DNA of 20,792 nt from an uncultured Alphaproteobacteria bacterium (GTDB taxonomy: Bacteria > Pseudomonadota > Alphaproteobacteria > Rs-D84), in contig CALXPA010000008.1 of NCBI GenBank assembly GCA_944390185.1, forward strand, positions 1 to 20,792, in the 5' to 3' direction. The position numbers and the translations under genes were made by a program. The notes beneath the pieces were generated by a model. That model ran no database searches and had not been told where the DNA came from. It saw nothing but the letters and a program-made list of their open reading frames with translations. Positions 1-8,321 of the stretch are shown here, one piece after another; the first letter of the stretch is position 1, and every line of letters starts with the position of its first letter.

Positions 1-322
1 GGACACATATTCGTACTGGCAACCAAATGTCAGTATCGGCGTTGGCGCCGAATTGCCGTATGGATTTGGAATATTTGCCCAGCCTATGTTTTACTGGCAA
101 AACTATGATGCGGAACAGTGGTCGGTCCAAGACGGCAATTTTGTCCAGATTGTTGAACGCGACTTTACCCAGCGATATTCGCTGTCGGTGTCAAATAATA
201 AATTGAGCATCATGGGATTTGCACCCACATTAATATTCAGCTATACCCGGCGCGATTCAAATATGTGGCAACGCGAATACGACAAATGGGCAATTGAATT
301 CACAATGCAACAGCGCTTTTAA
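1..322 (+). CDS. Slam-type (DUF560) outer-membrane beta-barrel, 3' end only
   Basis: The reading frame is open from the left edge (first full codon at base 2) to TAA at 320-322, leaving about 106 C-terminal residues. They show alternating aromatic/polar strands and end in an aromatic residue (QQRF), as outer-membrane barrels do. The stretch GFAPTLIFSYTRRDSN, followed by a tyrosine-containing strand and a terminal RF, fits my recollection of the C-terminal barrel of Slam/DUF560 proteins, which help display lipoproteins on the cell surface. The start, the signal peptide and the periplasmic TPR part lie outside the window. The family assignment comes from motif memory. A generic barrel (autotransporter or porin-like) is the alternative. 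The gene converges on parC, and the two share a terminator. Confidence 0.65.
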   Translation, partial: DTYSYWQPNVSIGVGAELPYGFGIFAQPMFYWQNYDAEQWSVQDGNFVQIVERDFTQRYSLSVSNNKLSIMGFAPTLIFSYTRRDSNMWQREYDKWAIEFTMQQRF

Positions 323-346
323 AAAATCCCCAAACGGGGATTTTTT
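321..346. terminator. Bidirectional rho-independent terminator between Slam-like gene and parC
   Basis: An 11-bp perfect stem (AAAAAATCCCC at 321-331 pairs with GGGGATTTTTT at 336-346) encloses a 4-base AAAC loop. It has a T-run on each strand, so it can end transcription of both convergent genes. It overlaps the plus-strand stop codon at 320-322 and the parC stop codon (345-347). Confidence 0.9.
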
Positions 347-2576
347 ATTTTCCAAATTTACCACTGCGCGGGAATCCGACCGGCACGGTGCGCCCCTGGG
401 ACGCACGGCGACCCGTCCATGGTGCCCAATCGTCCATACGGGTTGTACCCCGCCCCGTTGTCCAACCGAAACCATCCGCCGCGTCAAAGAACATAACATC
501 CAGAACGTATGTGCGTTCCGCATTGTATTTTTGCAGTATCACGCCCTTGCCCCGGGTCATTTCTGGGATTTCAGACGTCGGGAATATCAGCAGCTTGTCA
601 TTCGAACCCGACATCGCAATCGTATCACCCGTGACCGGCACACACATTATCGCCGGATTACGTGCGTCTGTATTCATGACCTGTTTCCCGGTACGCGTCT
701 GGGCCAGGCAATTTTCACCCAGCACGATAAAGCCCGTACCATGGCGGCCCACCAACAAATATTTTGCAGATGTATCCAACACAAATGCCGATACAATATT
801 TTCATCTGCACCAATATCAACCATCATTCGTACAGATTCACCGAAACCGCGCGCCGACGGCAAATCATTGGCGGCGATTGTGAACATTTTACCCCCGCTG
901 GCAAACAGGTTGATTTTATCGGTCGACATGGCGTGGAACGCGAATTGCAGACTGTCCCCTTCTTTGAATTTTAAATCCAAATTGTTTAAATCCAATGTTC
1001 CCTTGGCCGCGCGAATCCACCCCATCGCAGATAACACAATCGTCAGCGGTTCTTTTTCAATAAATTCGTCCGTATTCACGACGATTTCCGCCGTTTGTGG
1101 TACCCACTGGGTGCGACGACGTCCCAATGCGGTCTTTTTATCATAGCGCTTTTTAATATCAGCAAACCATGCCTTTAGCTGGTCGTTTTGCATATCCGCG
1201 CTGGCCAACAGTTCACGTAACTGTTTTTGTTCCGCCAACAGCGCCGCATCTTCGCGCCGGATTTCCATTTCTTCCAGTTTGCGCAACGAACGCAGGCGTG
1301 TGTTTAATATTGCCTCTACCTGAACCTCGGTCAAGTTGAATTCGGACATCAGCACTGATTTCGCATCATCTTCGTTACGAATAATCTCGATAACGCGGTC
1401 CAGATTCAGGTATACAATTAATAACCCACCCAGTATTTCCAGCCGCCGTTCAATATTCCCCAGGCGCCAATTCGTACGACGCACCAGCACATTTTTCTGG
1501 TGCGCAATAAATTCACGCAGTACATCGCCAATCCCCATAACACGCGGCACACCACGCGAATCAATGACGTTAAAATTCATATTGAATTTATATTCCAAAT
1601 CCGTCATCGCAAACAGGTGCGCCATCATCTTGTCCGCTGGGACATTACGACTTTTCGGTGTGATAACAATACGAATATCAGTCGTAGATTCATCGGATAT
1701 ATCATCCACCAACGGCAATTTTTTTGCGTCTATTAGATTGGCAATCTGTTCCACCAGTTTAGATTTTATAATCCCATATGGGATTTCGGTGATGACCACC
1801 TGCTCGGCCCCGCGGTCCAGTTTCTCAATTTCCCATTTTGCGCGAATTCTGAACGCCCCACGGCCCGTTTCATAATTCTTTACAATCGTGTCAAAAGAAT
1901 CAATCAAAACCCCGCCTGTTGGGAAATCTGGCCCAACCATTTTTTTCATAATCTGGGCAGTGGTCGCATCAGGATTATCCACCACCAAGGACAAGGCATC
2001 ACAAACCTCTGCCACGTTGTGGGTTGGGATATTCGTCGCCATACCGACCGCAATACCCATGCCGCCATTGGCCAGCAAATTCGGAAACGCGCCCGGCATA
2101 ACCGTCGGTTCCACCGTTGTGCCATCAAAGTTCGGCATCATATCGACACTGTCTTCGTCGATACCCTCCATAATCAGCATGGCGGCATCTGTCATCTTGG
2201 ATTCTGTGTATCGATATGCCGCTTGGGGGTCACCATCGATATTTCCAAAATTACCCTGGCCATCAATTAATGGATATCGGACGGAAAAATCCTGGGCCAG
2301 ACGAACCATCGCATCATAAACCGAAGAATCACCATGCGGATGATAGTGCCCCAGCACATCCCCAACCACTGTTGCACACTTGCGAAATGCGGCAGTTGGC
2401 GATAATTTCTGGCGCAACATAGAATACAAAATGCGACGATGCACAGGCTTTAGCCCGTCACGAACATCCGGCAATGCGCGGGATACAATCGTACTGACCG
2501 CGTACGACAGGTACCGCTGGGACAAGGCATCCGATAATTGTTGTGTATCAATTCTTTCGACTATTTCTTTACTCAT
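345..2576 (-). CDS. parC: DNA topoisomerase IV subunit A
   Basis: ParC is the DNA-breaking subunit of topoisomerase IV (ParC2ParE2), which unlinks daughter chromosomes. The ATG start at 2576 gives 743 residues, normal for the family. The catalytic tyrosine is in the RYTE motif (Y123). The quinolone-determining region reads HPHGDSSVYD, with Ser84 and Asp88 at the positions equivalent to E. coli S80 and E84, which is the sensitive-type pattern. The C-terminus ends in a short GFPRSGKF-like tail, which I recall from alphaproteobacterial ParC rather than GyrA, and it lacks the GyrA box. A TTG start at 2585 in the same frame would add three residues (MVV); I prefer the ATG. The Shine-Dalgarno sequence is weak. 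A 71-base gap separates it from zapA upstream, and no promoter is obvious in that gap. Confidence 0.95.
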   Translation of the reverse strand: MSKEIVERIDTQQLSDALSQRYLSYAVSTIVSRALPDVRDGLKPVHRRILYSMLRQKLSPTAAFRKCATVVGDVLGHYHPHGDSSVYDAMVRLAQDFSVRYPLIDGQGNFGNIDGDPQAAYRYTESKMTDAAMLIMEGIDEDSVDMMPNFDGTTVEPTVMPGAFPNLLANGGMGIAVGMATNIPTHNVAEVCDALSLVVDNPDATTAQIMKKMVGPDFPTGGVLIDSFDTIVKNYETGRGAFRIRAKWEIEKLDRGAEQVVITEIPYGIIKSKLVEQIANLIDAKKLPLVDDISDESTTDIRIVITPKSRNVPADKMMAHLFAMTDLEYKFNMNFNVIDSRGVPRVMGIGDVLREFIAHQKNVLVRRTNWRLGNIERRLEILGGLLIVYLNLDRVIEIIRNEDDAKSVLMSEFNLTEVQVEAILNTRLRSLRKLEEMEIRREDAALLAEQKQLRELLASADMQNDQLKAWFADIKKRYDKKTALGRRRTQWVPQTAEIVVNTDEFIEKEPLTIVLSAMGWIRAAKGTLDLNNLDLKFKEGDSLQFAFHAMSTDKINLFASGGKMFTIAANDLPSARGFGESVRMMVDIGADENIVSAFVLDTSAKYLLVGRHGTGFIVLGENCLAQTRTGKQVMNTDARNPAIMCVPVTGDTIAMSGSNDKLLIFPTSEIPEMTRGKGVILQKYNAERTYVLDVMFFDAADGFGWTTGRGTTRMDDWAPWTGRRASQGRTVPVGFPRSGKFGK

Positions 2577-2647
2577 AACAACCAAAAATTAAAACATTTA
2601 GAAAAAAATAACAACCGAAAAAATGCAGTCCACGCACGCCCCAAAAT

Positions 2648-2926
2648 CTAGTCGCCAATTTTATTCTTGATTTCACGAATCCGTGCCAAAATTTCCCGCA
2701 AATCCGCGTCAGATACCGTCGGATGTGGTTGGTTACGAACCTCGTCCGCCAGGACAATGCACAACGTCGCCAACAGCGCATTTTCCGGCAACGGACCAAT
2801 TTTATCCAATATTTCGCGTGCACGCGCGTCGACCATTTTGCCCAAATCAATCAGGCGGGATTCCTGGCCGTCTTCGCATCCCATGGGGTAATTTTTATTG
2901 ACAATTGGTATGGACACCACACTCAT
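2648..2926 (-). CDS. zapA: Cell division protein ZapA
   Basis: This 92-residue protein has the ZapA pattern: an N-terminal beta strand (VSIPIVNKNYPM), the CEDGQESRLIDLGKMVDAR segment, then a helix (LLATLCIVLADEV) and a charged C-terminal helix that in ZapA forms an antiparallel coiled coil. ZapA binds FtsZ protofilaments and stabilises the division ring in the cytoplasm. The start codon overlaps the stop of the upstream coiled-coil gene (ATGA at 2923-2926), so the two are probably translationally coupled and act together. It precedes parC, which fits a division/segregation unit. Confidence 0.85.
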   Translation of the reverse strand: MSVVSIPIVNKNYPMGCEDGQESRLIDLGKMVDARAREILDKIGPLPENALLATLCIVLADEVRNQPHPTVSDADLREILARIREIKNKIGD

Positions 2927-3132
2927 TTTAACTTCTTTAGTATCGATATTGATTGTTCAACCATGTCGGCGGCGCGGGCATTCTTGTCCCGCAAGGCACG
3001 TACCTGTTCGGTCAGAATTGCCACCTCTAGATCCGTTTGACGGCCCGCATTCGTTGCCGTTGAACGCAGACGCGCAACCATATCGTCCAACACAGCCAGT
3101 TCTTGAAATATTTGTTGTTTTATATCAGACAT
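2923..3132 (-). CDS. Small coiled-coil protein upstream of zapA (DUF4164-like)
   Basis: This 69-residue, almost entirely helical protein has heptad-like spacing of Leu/Ile/Val (ELAVLDDMVARL, LEVAILTEQVRAL, VEQSISILKKL). It has no signal peptide or TM segment. Alphaproteobacteria commonly carry a short coiled-coil gene (DUF4164-type) just before zapA, and the ATGA overlap with zapA supports a role at the divisome, perhaps analogous to ZapB. That role is inferred from position and fold, not from a diagnostic motif. It is divergently arranged with the 3214-4233 gene. The -10-like elements for this strand lie so close to the ATG that the leader would be only a few bases long. Confidence 0.65.
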   Translation of the reverse strand: MSDIKQQIFQELAVLDDMVARLRSTATNAGRQTDLEVAILTEQVRALRDKNARAADMVEQSISILKKLK

Positions 3133-3177
3133 AATCTCAGTTTAAGATATTTTTTACATGCGTTCAACCGCAAAATG

Positions 3178-3186
3178 TGATATAAT
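3178..3186 (+). promoter_or_regulatory. Extended -10 promoter for the 3214-5868 gene trio
   Basis: TG-A-TATAAT (TG at 3178-3179, perfect TATAAT at 3181-3186) is an extended -10 element. No good -35 lies 16-18 bases upstream, which is usual for extended -10 promoters. The expected transcription start near 3193 leaves a ~20-base leader holding a GGGGGA Shine-Dalgarno (3200-3205) before ATG 3214. Confidence 0.7.
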
Positions 3187-3213
3187 GTCCCCATACTGTG
3201 GGGGATGTGTCAG

Positions 3214-4233
3214 ATGAAGACTAAAATCATTTATATTTCTGGGAATGAATTATTCAATATGGCTGATATTCGGGCCGCTTTTGAAGAGGTTCGCGGTACA
3301 CTGAATCTGGGGGCGGATACTGTTTTATTCGGCGTGCCGGTGGATAATGACGATGCACTGGTGGGGGATGCGACCGCAACAAGCACATCGGTGACCGATG
3401 ATGCGGAAAACATTCCTGGACCGATTGAATCCGCAGAATCACACGTAACAGCAGAAATCTGTCAAACAATCCCAGACGAAACAGCGAATGCACCAGAATC
3501 CACAGAATTGCCGCCGGTTTCTGTACAAAAAAAACCACGCGCCCGTCGCAAGACCGCCACTGTTCCAGATACAGACAATACAGACACCCTGCAACACGAT
3601 TCACAATCCACGGACAATATCACAAATACAGATGAAAAAATTATCCCTATTCTGTCGGTATTGGCCACAAAACAAGATAACGACATTGCCCCAGAATCAA
3701 AAACAGAACCAGAATCACCAGAAACTGGGGCGGACGATGTGTCTGTTGTCGCAGATATAGATATCAGTGCCCAACTGGCGGCACCCACCGACGATGACGC
3801 GGTGGTTGAAACAACAACTATTGCCGATATGATAAACGATGATGCGCCCAGTGAACCGGTCGAAAAAACACTGGAACAATTACTGGAAAGCATGGCGCCC
3901 CTGCGTGAAGACGTTACCCCAGACATCCCAGACCACGATGTAATTTCCGACGATGCCGAAATCGATGACAGTGCACAAATAACAGATGCACCCGATGCAA
4001 CACTGGAACAACTGGCGGCCGAATTCGCACAAACCCAAGATAAAATTCCAGACGAACAAAAATCTGAATCGCACAGCAAAATTGGCAAATTGAAAAACAT
4101 ACTGCCGTTTAAAAAGGTTAAACGTGACGATGGCGGAATTATGGGCGATCTGTTCGGATGGGCCGGCATTGCCGCCAATGATGATGACTTTTCCATCCCA
4201 GGATTTTTTACAAACGCCGCATCAAAAAAATAG
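3214..4233 (+). CDS. Acidic, largely disordered protein of unknown function
   Basis: I do not recognise this 339-residue protein. It has three parts. The first is a compact N-terminal segment (about 1-45) that looks folded: MKTKIIYISGNELFNMADIR, then an amphipathic helix and TVLFGVPVD. The second is a long middle region (about 46-288) rich in Asp, Glu, Thr, Ala, Pro and Ser with almost no aromatics, probably disordered, with one basic patch (KKPRARRKT) and two TLEQL motifs. The third is a C-terminal segment of about 50 residues with a basic stretch (LKNILPFKKVKR) followed by GDLFGWAGIA and a short hydrophobic end. There is no signal peptide. ATG 3214 is chosen over in-frame ATG 3205 because GGGGGA (3200-3205) lies 8 bases upstream of it. 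It heads a likely operon with the next two genes (17-base and 22-base gaps). A bridging or scaffold role would be speculation. Confidence 0.8.
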   Translation: MKTKIIYISGNELFNMADIRAAFEEVRGTLNLGADTVLFGVPVDNDDALVGDATATSTSVTDDAENIPGPIESAESHVTAEICQTIPDETANAPESTELPPVSVQKKPRARRKTATVPDTDNTDTLQHDSQSTDNITNTDEKIIPILSVLATKQDNDIAPESKTEPESPETGADDVSVVADIDISAQLAAPTDDDAVVETTTIADMINDDAPSEPVEKTLEQLLESMAPLREDVTPDIPDHDVISDDAEIDDSAQITDAPDATLEQLAAEFAQTQDKIPDEQKSESHSKIGKLKNILPFKKVKRDDGGIMGDLFGWAGIAANDDDFSIPGFFTNAASKK

Positions 4234-4250
4234 GCACATAATGCAACCAC

Positions 4251-5213
4251 ATGAACACAGATGTAATTCTTAGACTGTTACAGAATTCTGGATTTCACAT
4301 ACGGGGAATGGACGAAGCGTACCTGTATCTGGAAGATCCGGCATGTGTGTTACGCAGTTTTGAAACATTTCTGGAATATGCATGGATCGTGATCGTCTGT
4401 ATCACAGGGCTGTTACTGTTTGGATGGGCGATATCGATGATACGCGGGTCCAAGAATGATATTTTCACAAACCTGCGTAATTTAATCATCATGTTGGGGA
4501 CTGTTTCTGCGGTGGTGCCAATTGTTAATTTAATATGGGGCGATGATTTATTCGCGCGCGGATGTGATACAATCCAGATACCATTTACAGAATTAAATAA
4601 AATGCTGGATGCGCGTAATTTGGCCATGGGGGACAGCGACGAAAATAAACTGTATGAAAATTTGACCATATATGATTCTGGGCTGGGTGGGACAACGCCG
4701 TATTCTGTTGCGCCACTGGCCCGCGCAGGGGCACCGGTCGATATTGATATCGGTACCGCATCGCAACCCGCCGTCCGGGCCCAAGAAACATCGAACAAGG
4801 ATATTATATTTACCAACCCAGATGGGTCACAATATCGGCGCACAGGTGGGACGCGCGCGTGGCGCAATAACAATCCTGGGAATATCCGATATACTGAATT
4901 TGCCCGGCGTGCCGGCGCAATTGGCCAGGCCGGTGGATTCGCCGTATTTCCAAACGAAGACGTGGGCATGCGCGCGATAGAGCAATTGTTGCGCAGTGAT
5001 TCTTATCGAAACCTGACTGTGGCGGGCGCAATCAGCAAGTATGCACCACCAACAGAAAACAACACGGCCGGATATCACAGGCATATCGAAGAACTGACCG
5101 GAATATCTGTGAACAGACGCATATCGGACCTGGACGATGCCGAAATGGCGCGCATGACCCAGGCAATCCGTCAAATCGAAGGATGGGGGCCCGGTCGGAT
5201 TGTGGAACAATAA
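4251..5213 (+). CDS. Two-TM membrane protein with C-terminal P5-like 'NNNPGNIR' domain
   Basis: This is a 320-residue protein. Two hydrophobic helices (about 43-64 and 77-96) are separated by a basic, polar loop, RGSKNDIFTN. A Thr/Ala-rich linker follows, then a C-terminal domain (about 200-318) starting WRNNNPGNIRY and continuing GAIGQAGGFAVFPNEDVGMRA and YAPPTENNT. This pattern matches what I recall of a domain annotated 'structural protein P5' in phage particles and some secreted bacterial proteins, thought to be related to cell-wall-active proteins. A peptidoglycan-related role is therefore plausible but unproven. The positive loop between the helices suggests both termini face the periplasm. 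Cys32 and Cys105 flank the TM pair and could form a disulfide. The Shine-Dalgarno is poor, so translation probably depends on the upstream gene. No other phage genes are nearby. Confidence 0.75.
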   Translation: MNTDVILRLLQNSGFHIRGMDEAYLYLEDPACVLRSFETFLEYAWIVIVCITGLLLFGWAISMIRGSKNDIFTNLRNLIIMLGTVSAVVPIVNLIWGDDLFARGCDTIQIPFTELNKMLDARNLAMGDSDENKLYENLTIYDSGLGGTTPYSVAPLARAGAPVDIDIGTASQPAVRAQETSNKDIIFTNPDGSQYRRTGGTRAWRNNNPGNIRYTEFARRAGAIGQAGGFAVFPNEDVGMRAIEQLLRSDSYRNLTVAGAISKYAPPTENNTAGYHRHIEELTGISVNRRISDLDDAEMARMTQAIRQIEGWGPGRIVEQ

Positions 5214-5235
5214 CCAAGAATAAAAGCAAACGTAA

Positions 5236-5868
5236 ATGAAAAACTGTAATCAATATGGCGGCGTGGTACTGAATATATTACTGGTGATAATGTTGAGTAT
5301 CATCGCGGCATTAATATATCTGCTGGCGGGGGGGCCAGTGCCCAAACTGACACGAACAGTTGGCGTAAATTCACCTGTGGCAACGACAACCGATGACGCG
5401 CACATACTGGTTCAGCCGGCAGGCGTGTTTACAGACGGACTGGACAATCCTGATTTTTCCGAAGAATATCCGTTGGACGAAACAGGCACAGGGGTGGCCG
5501 CACGCACCATATTCGACCGCGATATCAATGGCGACGGAATTCGCGACAGAATAACCCGCACCCGCAACGAAAATGGTACTGCGCACCATTATTACCAATA
5601 CAAAATCGAACTGAATAATGGCGGCGAATTTGTCGACATTACACCCGATGAATTCAGAACTGTCGAAGGTGCAGAATGTGCATTGGCAAAAATACAGTTT
5701 TCTTTCCACCCAGAATTTCGCGCAGTAAAAATTACACGCCCGTGGAATGTGTCATGGACAACACCAACAACCGCAACCAAGATTGTGTACGCCATGGAAA
5801 ATCAAAAACTGGTCCCGATTGAACGCACAGAAATGAAATCTGTGTGCGATGTTACAGATTTATTTTAA
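5236..5868 (+). CDS. Single-TM exported protein with EF-hand-like calcium loop
   Basis: I do not recognise this 210-residue protein. An N-terminal hydrophobic helix (about 10-31, VVLNILLVIMLSIIAALIYL) acts as an uncleaved anchor or signal, followed by a Thr/Pro/Val-rich linker. Residues 94-104 read DRDINGDGIRD, matching the DxDxNxDGxxD calcium-binding loop of dockerin- or thrombospondin-type-3-like repeats. The rest is beta-rich (YYQYKIEL, CALAKIQFSF, AVKITRPW) with two cysteines (about 147 and 205) that could pair. It is the third gene of the 3214-5868 set, and its neighbour is also membrane-anchored, so the two products may meet in the periplasm. Its stop overlaps the convergent radC stop region by 9 bases, with no terminator visible. 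Confidence 0.75.
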   Translation: MKNCNQYGGVVLNILLVIMLSIIAALIYLLAGGPVPKLTRTVGVNSPVATTTDDAHILVQPAGVFTDGLDNPDFSEEYPLDETGTGVAARTIFDRDINGDGIRDRITRTRNENGTAHHYYQYKIELNNGGEFVDITPDEFRTVEGAECALAKIQFSFHPEFRAVKITRPWNVSWTTPTTATKIVYAMENQKLVPIERTEMKSVCDVTDLF

Positions 5869-6546
5869 TAAAAACAAATTCCGTGCCGAATACAGCACAC
5901 CACCAGATACCAAGTAATGATCGTACAGTTCAATTCCGCACGATGTTAGTAACGTGGCAACTTCTTTGGTGATATCAATATCCGCATCAGAAAAGCATAA
6001 TCCTGGGGTTGGATGATTATGCAACAACACCACCGAACGTGCGGATAAATCCAGTGCACGCTTTAATATCTCGCGCGGGTATACGGGCGACCAATCAGAT
6101 GTTCCAATACTGTGCAAATCGTCCGCCAATAAACGCAGTGTCGAATCCAGATACATAACGTGCAGTTCTTCATTCGCCTTGCCCGACAGCATCAGCACAC
6201 AATAATTGCGAAATGCCTTTTCGTCACGAAACACCGGCTGGTCCGTCAGTTGAAATTTACACCCAGATATCATTAATTGTGCAATTGCCTTTAGAAAAAC
6301 GGCCGTGTTCTGACCGATACCTGGATAATTTATCAGGTCTGGTAATGGCGCTGTTAAAATTTGGTATATGCTGCCAAATTTTGCAATCAAACCGTGCGCC
6401 AACGGTCGCACATCACGACGCGGAATAACAAAACTAAGCACCAGTTCCAACAGTTCGTATTCCGCCAATTGGCCATTTATAAACTTTTGCCGCAGACGTT
6501 GCCGATGACCAATACGAAAAAGTTTGTCTGGGTTATCCAATGCCAT
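5860..6546 (-). CDS. radC: RadC family JAB/MPN-domain protein
   Basis: The protein has 228 residues, the usual RadC length. The N-terminal helical part contains a helix-hairpin-helix-like stretch (INYPGIGQNTAVFLKAIAQ). The C-terminal JAB/MPN metalloprotease-like domain has the expected Glu in NEELHVMYLD, then HNHP and SDAD giving the two His and one Asp metal ligands at canonical spacing (HNHP followed 7 residues later by SxxD). The usual SGDPTP between these is replaced by TPGLCF, so the active-site loop is divergent while the ligands are kept. RadC's role is unsettled; it is no longer regarded as a proven repair protein. It follows map with a 19-base gap, an adjacency common in Alphaproteobacteria. 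Confidence 0.92.
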   Translation of the reverse strand: MALDNPDKLFRIGHRQRLRQKFINGQLAEYELLELVLSFVIPRRDVRPLAHGLIAKFGSIYQILTAPLPDLINYPGIGQNTAVFLKAIAQLMISGCKFQLTDQPVFRDEKAFRNYCVLMLSGKANEELHVMYLDSTLRLLADDLHSIGTSDWSPVYPREILKRALDLSARSVVLLHNHPTPGLCFSDADIDITKEVATLLTSCGIELYDHYLVSGGVLYSARNLFLLK

Positions 6547-6565
6547 CGCCCCCCACGCAGATTGC

Positions 6566-7327
6566 CTATACCATTCTTTCAGTGAAAATTATAACGCCGT
6601 CTTCGGTAATCCCCAGCGTATGTTCCCATTGTGCCGACAGACCGCCGTCAACCGTACGTGCCGTCCAGCCATCATCATCAATCCGACATTCTGGGCGTCC
6701 GGTATTTATCATCGGTTCTATGGTAAACACCAACCCAGGAACCATCTTGACATTATCCCAATGCCGGTCATAAAAATGATAAATTTGCGGGTCGTCGTGC
6801 ATCACCTTGCCAATGCCATGGCCAACAAAGTCACGCGATATCGAAAAACCATGCGGCAGTACAACTGATTCAATTGTTTTGCCAATTTCGGACAATGGGA
6901 CGCCCGGTCCACAAATTGATATCGCAGCGTTCAGGGCATCTTGGCATGTCTGTACCAATTCACGCGCACGTGGCGCCACGTTTCCAATCATAAACATACG
7001 CGATGCATCACCATGAAACCCCTTGTACTGGGCCGTCAGGTCAACATTTACAATATCGCCATCGCGCAAGATAACATCATCACTGGGGATTCCGTGCACA
7101 ATTACATCGTTAACAGATGTGCATATACTCTTGGGGTATCCCTGGTACCCCAGGTCCGATGAACGCGCCCCACATGAATGCAAAAATTCTGCAACCATGC
7201 GGTCAATTTCGCCGGTCGATATTCCTGCGCGAATGTACGGGGTTATATAATCAAAGCACCGTGCCACAATATCCCCCACCACACGCAGACGCTTAAAATC
7301 TTTTGGGGCATAAACAGATGATAACAT
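6566..7327 (-). CDS. map: Methionine aminopeptidase, type I
   Basis: This enzyme removes the N-terminal methionine from nascent proteins. At 253 residues it is a normal type I enzyme without extra domains. All five metal ligands are visible: D96 (VNVDLT), D107 (FHGDAS), H170 (VGHGIG), E204 (FTIEPM) and E235 (QWEHT). The substrate-side His79 is in VHGI. The start at 7327 has AGGAAG about 7 bases upstream, inside the end of holA, with only one base between the holA stop and this region. It therefore belongs to the lptE-holA-map-radC transcription unit. Confidence 0.97.
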   Translation of the reverse strand: MLSSVYAPKDFKRLRVVGDIVARCFDYITPYIRAGISTGEIDRMVAEFLHSCGARSSDLGYQGYPKSICTSVNDVIVHGIPSDDVILRDGDIVNVDLTAQYKGFHGDASRMFMIGNVAPRARELVQTCQDALNAAISICGPGVPLSEIGKTIESVVLPHGFSISRDFVGHGIGKVMHDDPQIYHFYDRHWDNVKMVPGLVFTIEPMINTGRPECRIDDDGWTARTVDGGLSAQWEHTLGITEDGVIIFTERMV

Positions 7328-7328
7328 T

Positions 7329-8321
7329 TTATATCTTCCTTCGCTTTACAGACAATTTCATTGCGCGCATCGCCAATTTTAACGAAAAATCACGCAACAA
7401 TATTTCGGCCGGCATACCGGTTGTTCGTAACTGCTTTTCCAGTTCATTTAATCGGCACAGCACGGCAACAATTTCTGATTCAGGCCATATTTTCATTGCC
7501 TGGTTAAATTTTTCTGCAACCTTCCAGAACAGGCGCGGCAACTGACCCGCAACAACCGCCGTCAGCAGTTTTTTAAAATGCGTATCCAGCATGCGAATCA
7601 ACATGTTCGGTTCAGCATTATCATACAATAACCGATCCAGCGCCAACATCGTCTGTTGAATATGACCCGCAGTTAATGAATACAGATAATCGTCTGTGTT
7701 CGCCGCACCAGTATCAGGCAAGCATTTTTCAACGTCATCCAATTCAACAATTTTCTTGTCATCAACGTACAATGCAATCTTGGCCAAGAAACCGCGCGTA
7801 ATCCCACGATCGCCGCCCAAATGTGTCGTCATATACGCCATCGCATCTGGGGTTATTTGCTGAATTCCCGCCGACGCCGATAATTCACGGCGTATCAATG
7901 CCGCCAAAGATCGCGCATCATCTGTATAGCACGCCAACGCCGCCAGCGCGTCATCCGATTCAAATAATGTCCGCAAGCCGCCACCGGCACGCAAATCGCC
8001 CGCAGTTATAATCACGGTTGCACACAGCCCAGAATGCGTAACCAGATCACTGATATATTTCGCATCACTGTCACCGGCGTTTGATATCATCAGCATCTTG
8101 CGTCCGCCGAACATGGACGGACTGCACCCCTCGGCAAACAAGACATCTTGTTTTTCGCGCAATTCATCAGAATCAATAGAAATCAAATTGTCTTTTTCTA
8201 TTTCCAATTTTTCAATTGCGCGATCGCAATATTCATCCACCTGGCCCGCATCAGGCCCGTAAATCAGCACTGCACGAATTTTTTCGATACCGCCGTTAAA
8301 ATCGGATTCTTTCCATTTCAT
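7329..8321 (-). CDS. holA: DNA polymerase III subunit delta
   Basis: Delta is the clamp-loader subunit that opens the beta sliding clamp. The 330-residue protein has the delta layout: an N-terminal AAA+-like domain beginning with a strand and IYGPDAGQVDEY in the P-loop position (degenerate, as delta does not bind ATP), a SMFGGRKMLMI clamp-contact segment, then helical domains ending in LEKQLRTTGMPAEILLRDFSLKLAMRA. The start codon overlaps the lptE stop by one base (TAATG). The lptE-holA order is common across Proteobacteria, although leuS, often upstream, is absent here. Confidence 0.88.
   Translation of the reverse strand: MKWKESDFNGGIEKIRAVLIYGPDAGQVDEYCDRAIEKLEIEKDNLISIDSDELREKQDVLFAEGCSPSMFGGRKMLMISNAGDSDAKYISDLVTHSGLCATVIITAGDLRAGGGLRTLFESDDALAALACYTDDARSLAALIRRELSASAGIQQITPDAMAYMTTHLGGDRGITRGFLAKIALYVDDKKIVELDDVEKCLPDTGAANTDDYLYSLTAGHIQQTMLALDRLLYDNAEPNMLIRMLDTHFKKLLTAVVAGQLPRLFWKVAEKFNQAMKIWPESEIVAVLCRLNELEKQLRTTGMPAEILLRDFSLKLAMRAMKLSVKRRKI

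Noticed and set aside
294..1146. Long open frames on the plus strand across the parC 3' half
   Set aside because: They lie antisense to a clear ParC reading frame with intact motifs, have Arg/His-rich nonsense composition and no Shine-Dalgarno; they are shadows of codon use.
2577..2585. TTG start adding MVV to ParC
   Set aside because: The ATG at 2576 gives a normal family N-terminus; nothing upstream of the TTG favours it.
2586..2647. A 6S RNA gene downstream of zapA, as seen in some Proteobacteria
   Set aside because: Only 62 bases are free between zapA and the upstream end of the parC frame, far too short for 6S RNA, and no matching bulged hairpin is visible.
4251..5213. A prophage or type IV secretion locus
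   Set aside because: The P5-like domain and TM hairpin are suggestive, but no capsid, tail, integrase, VirB or ATPase genes are present in the window.
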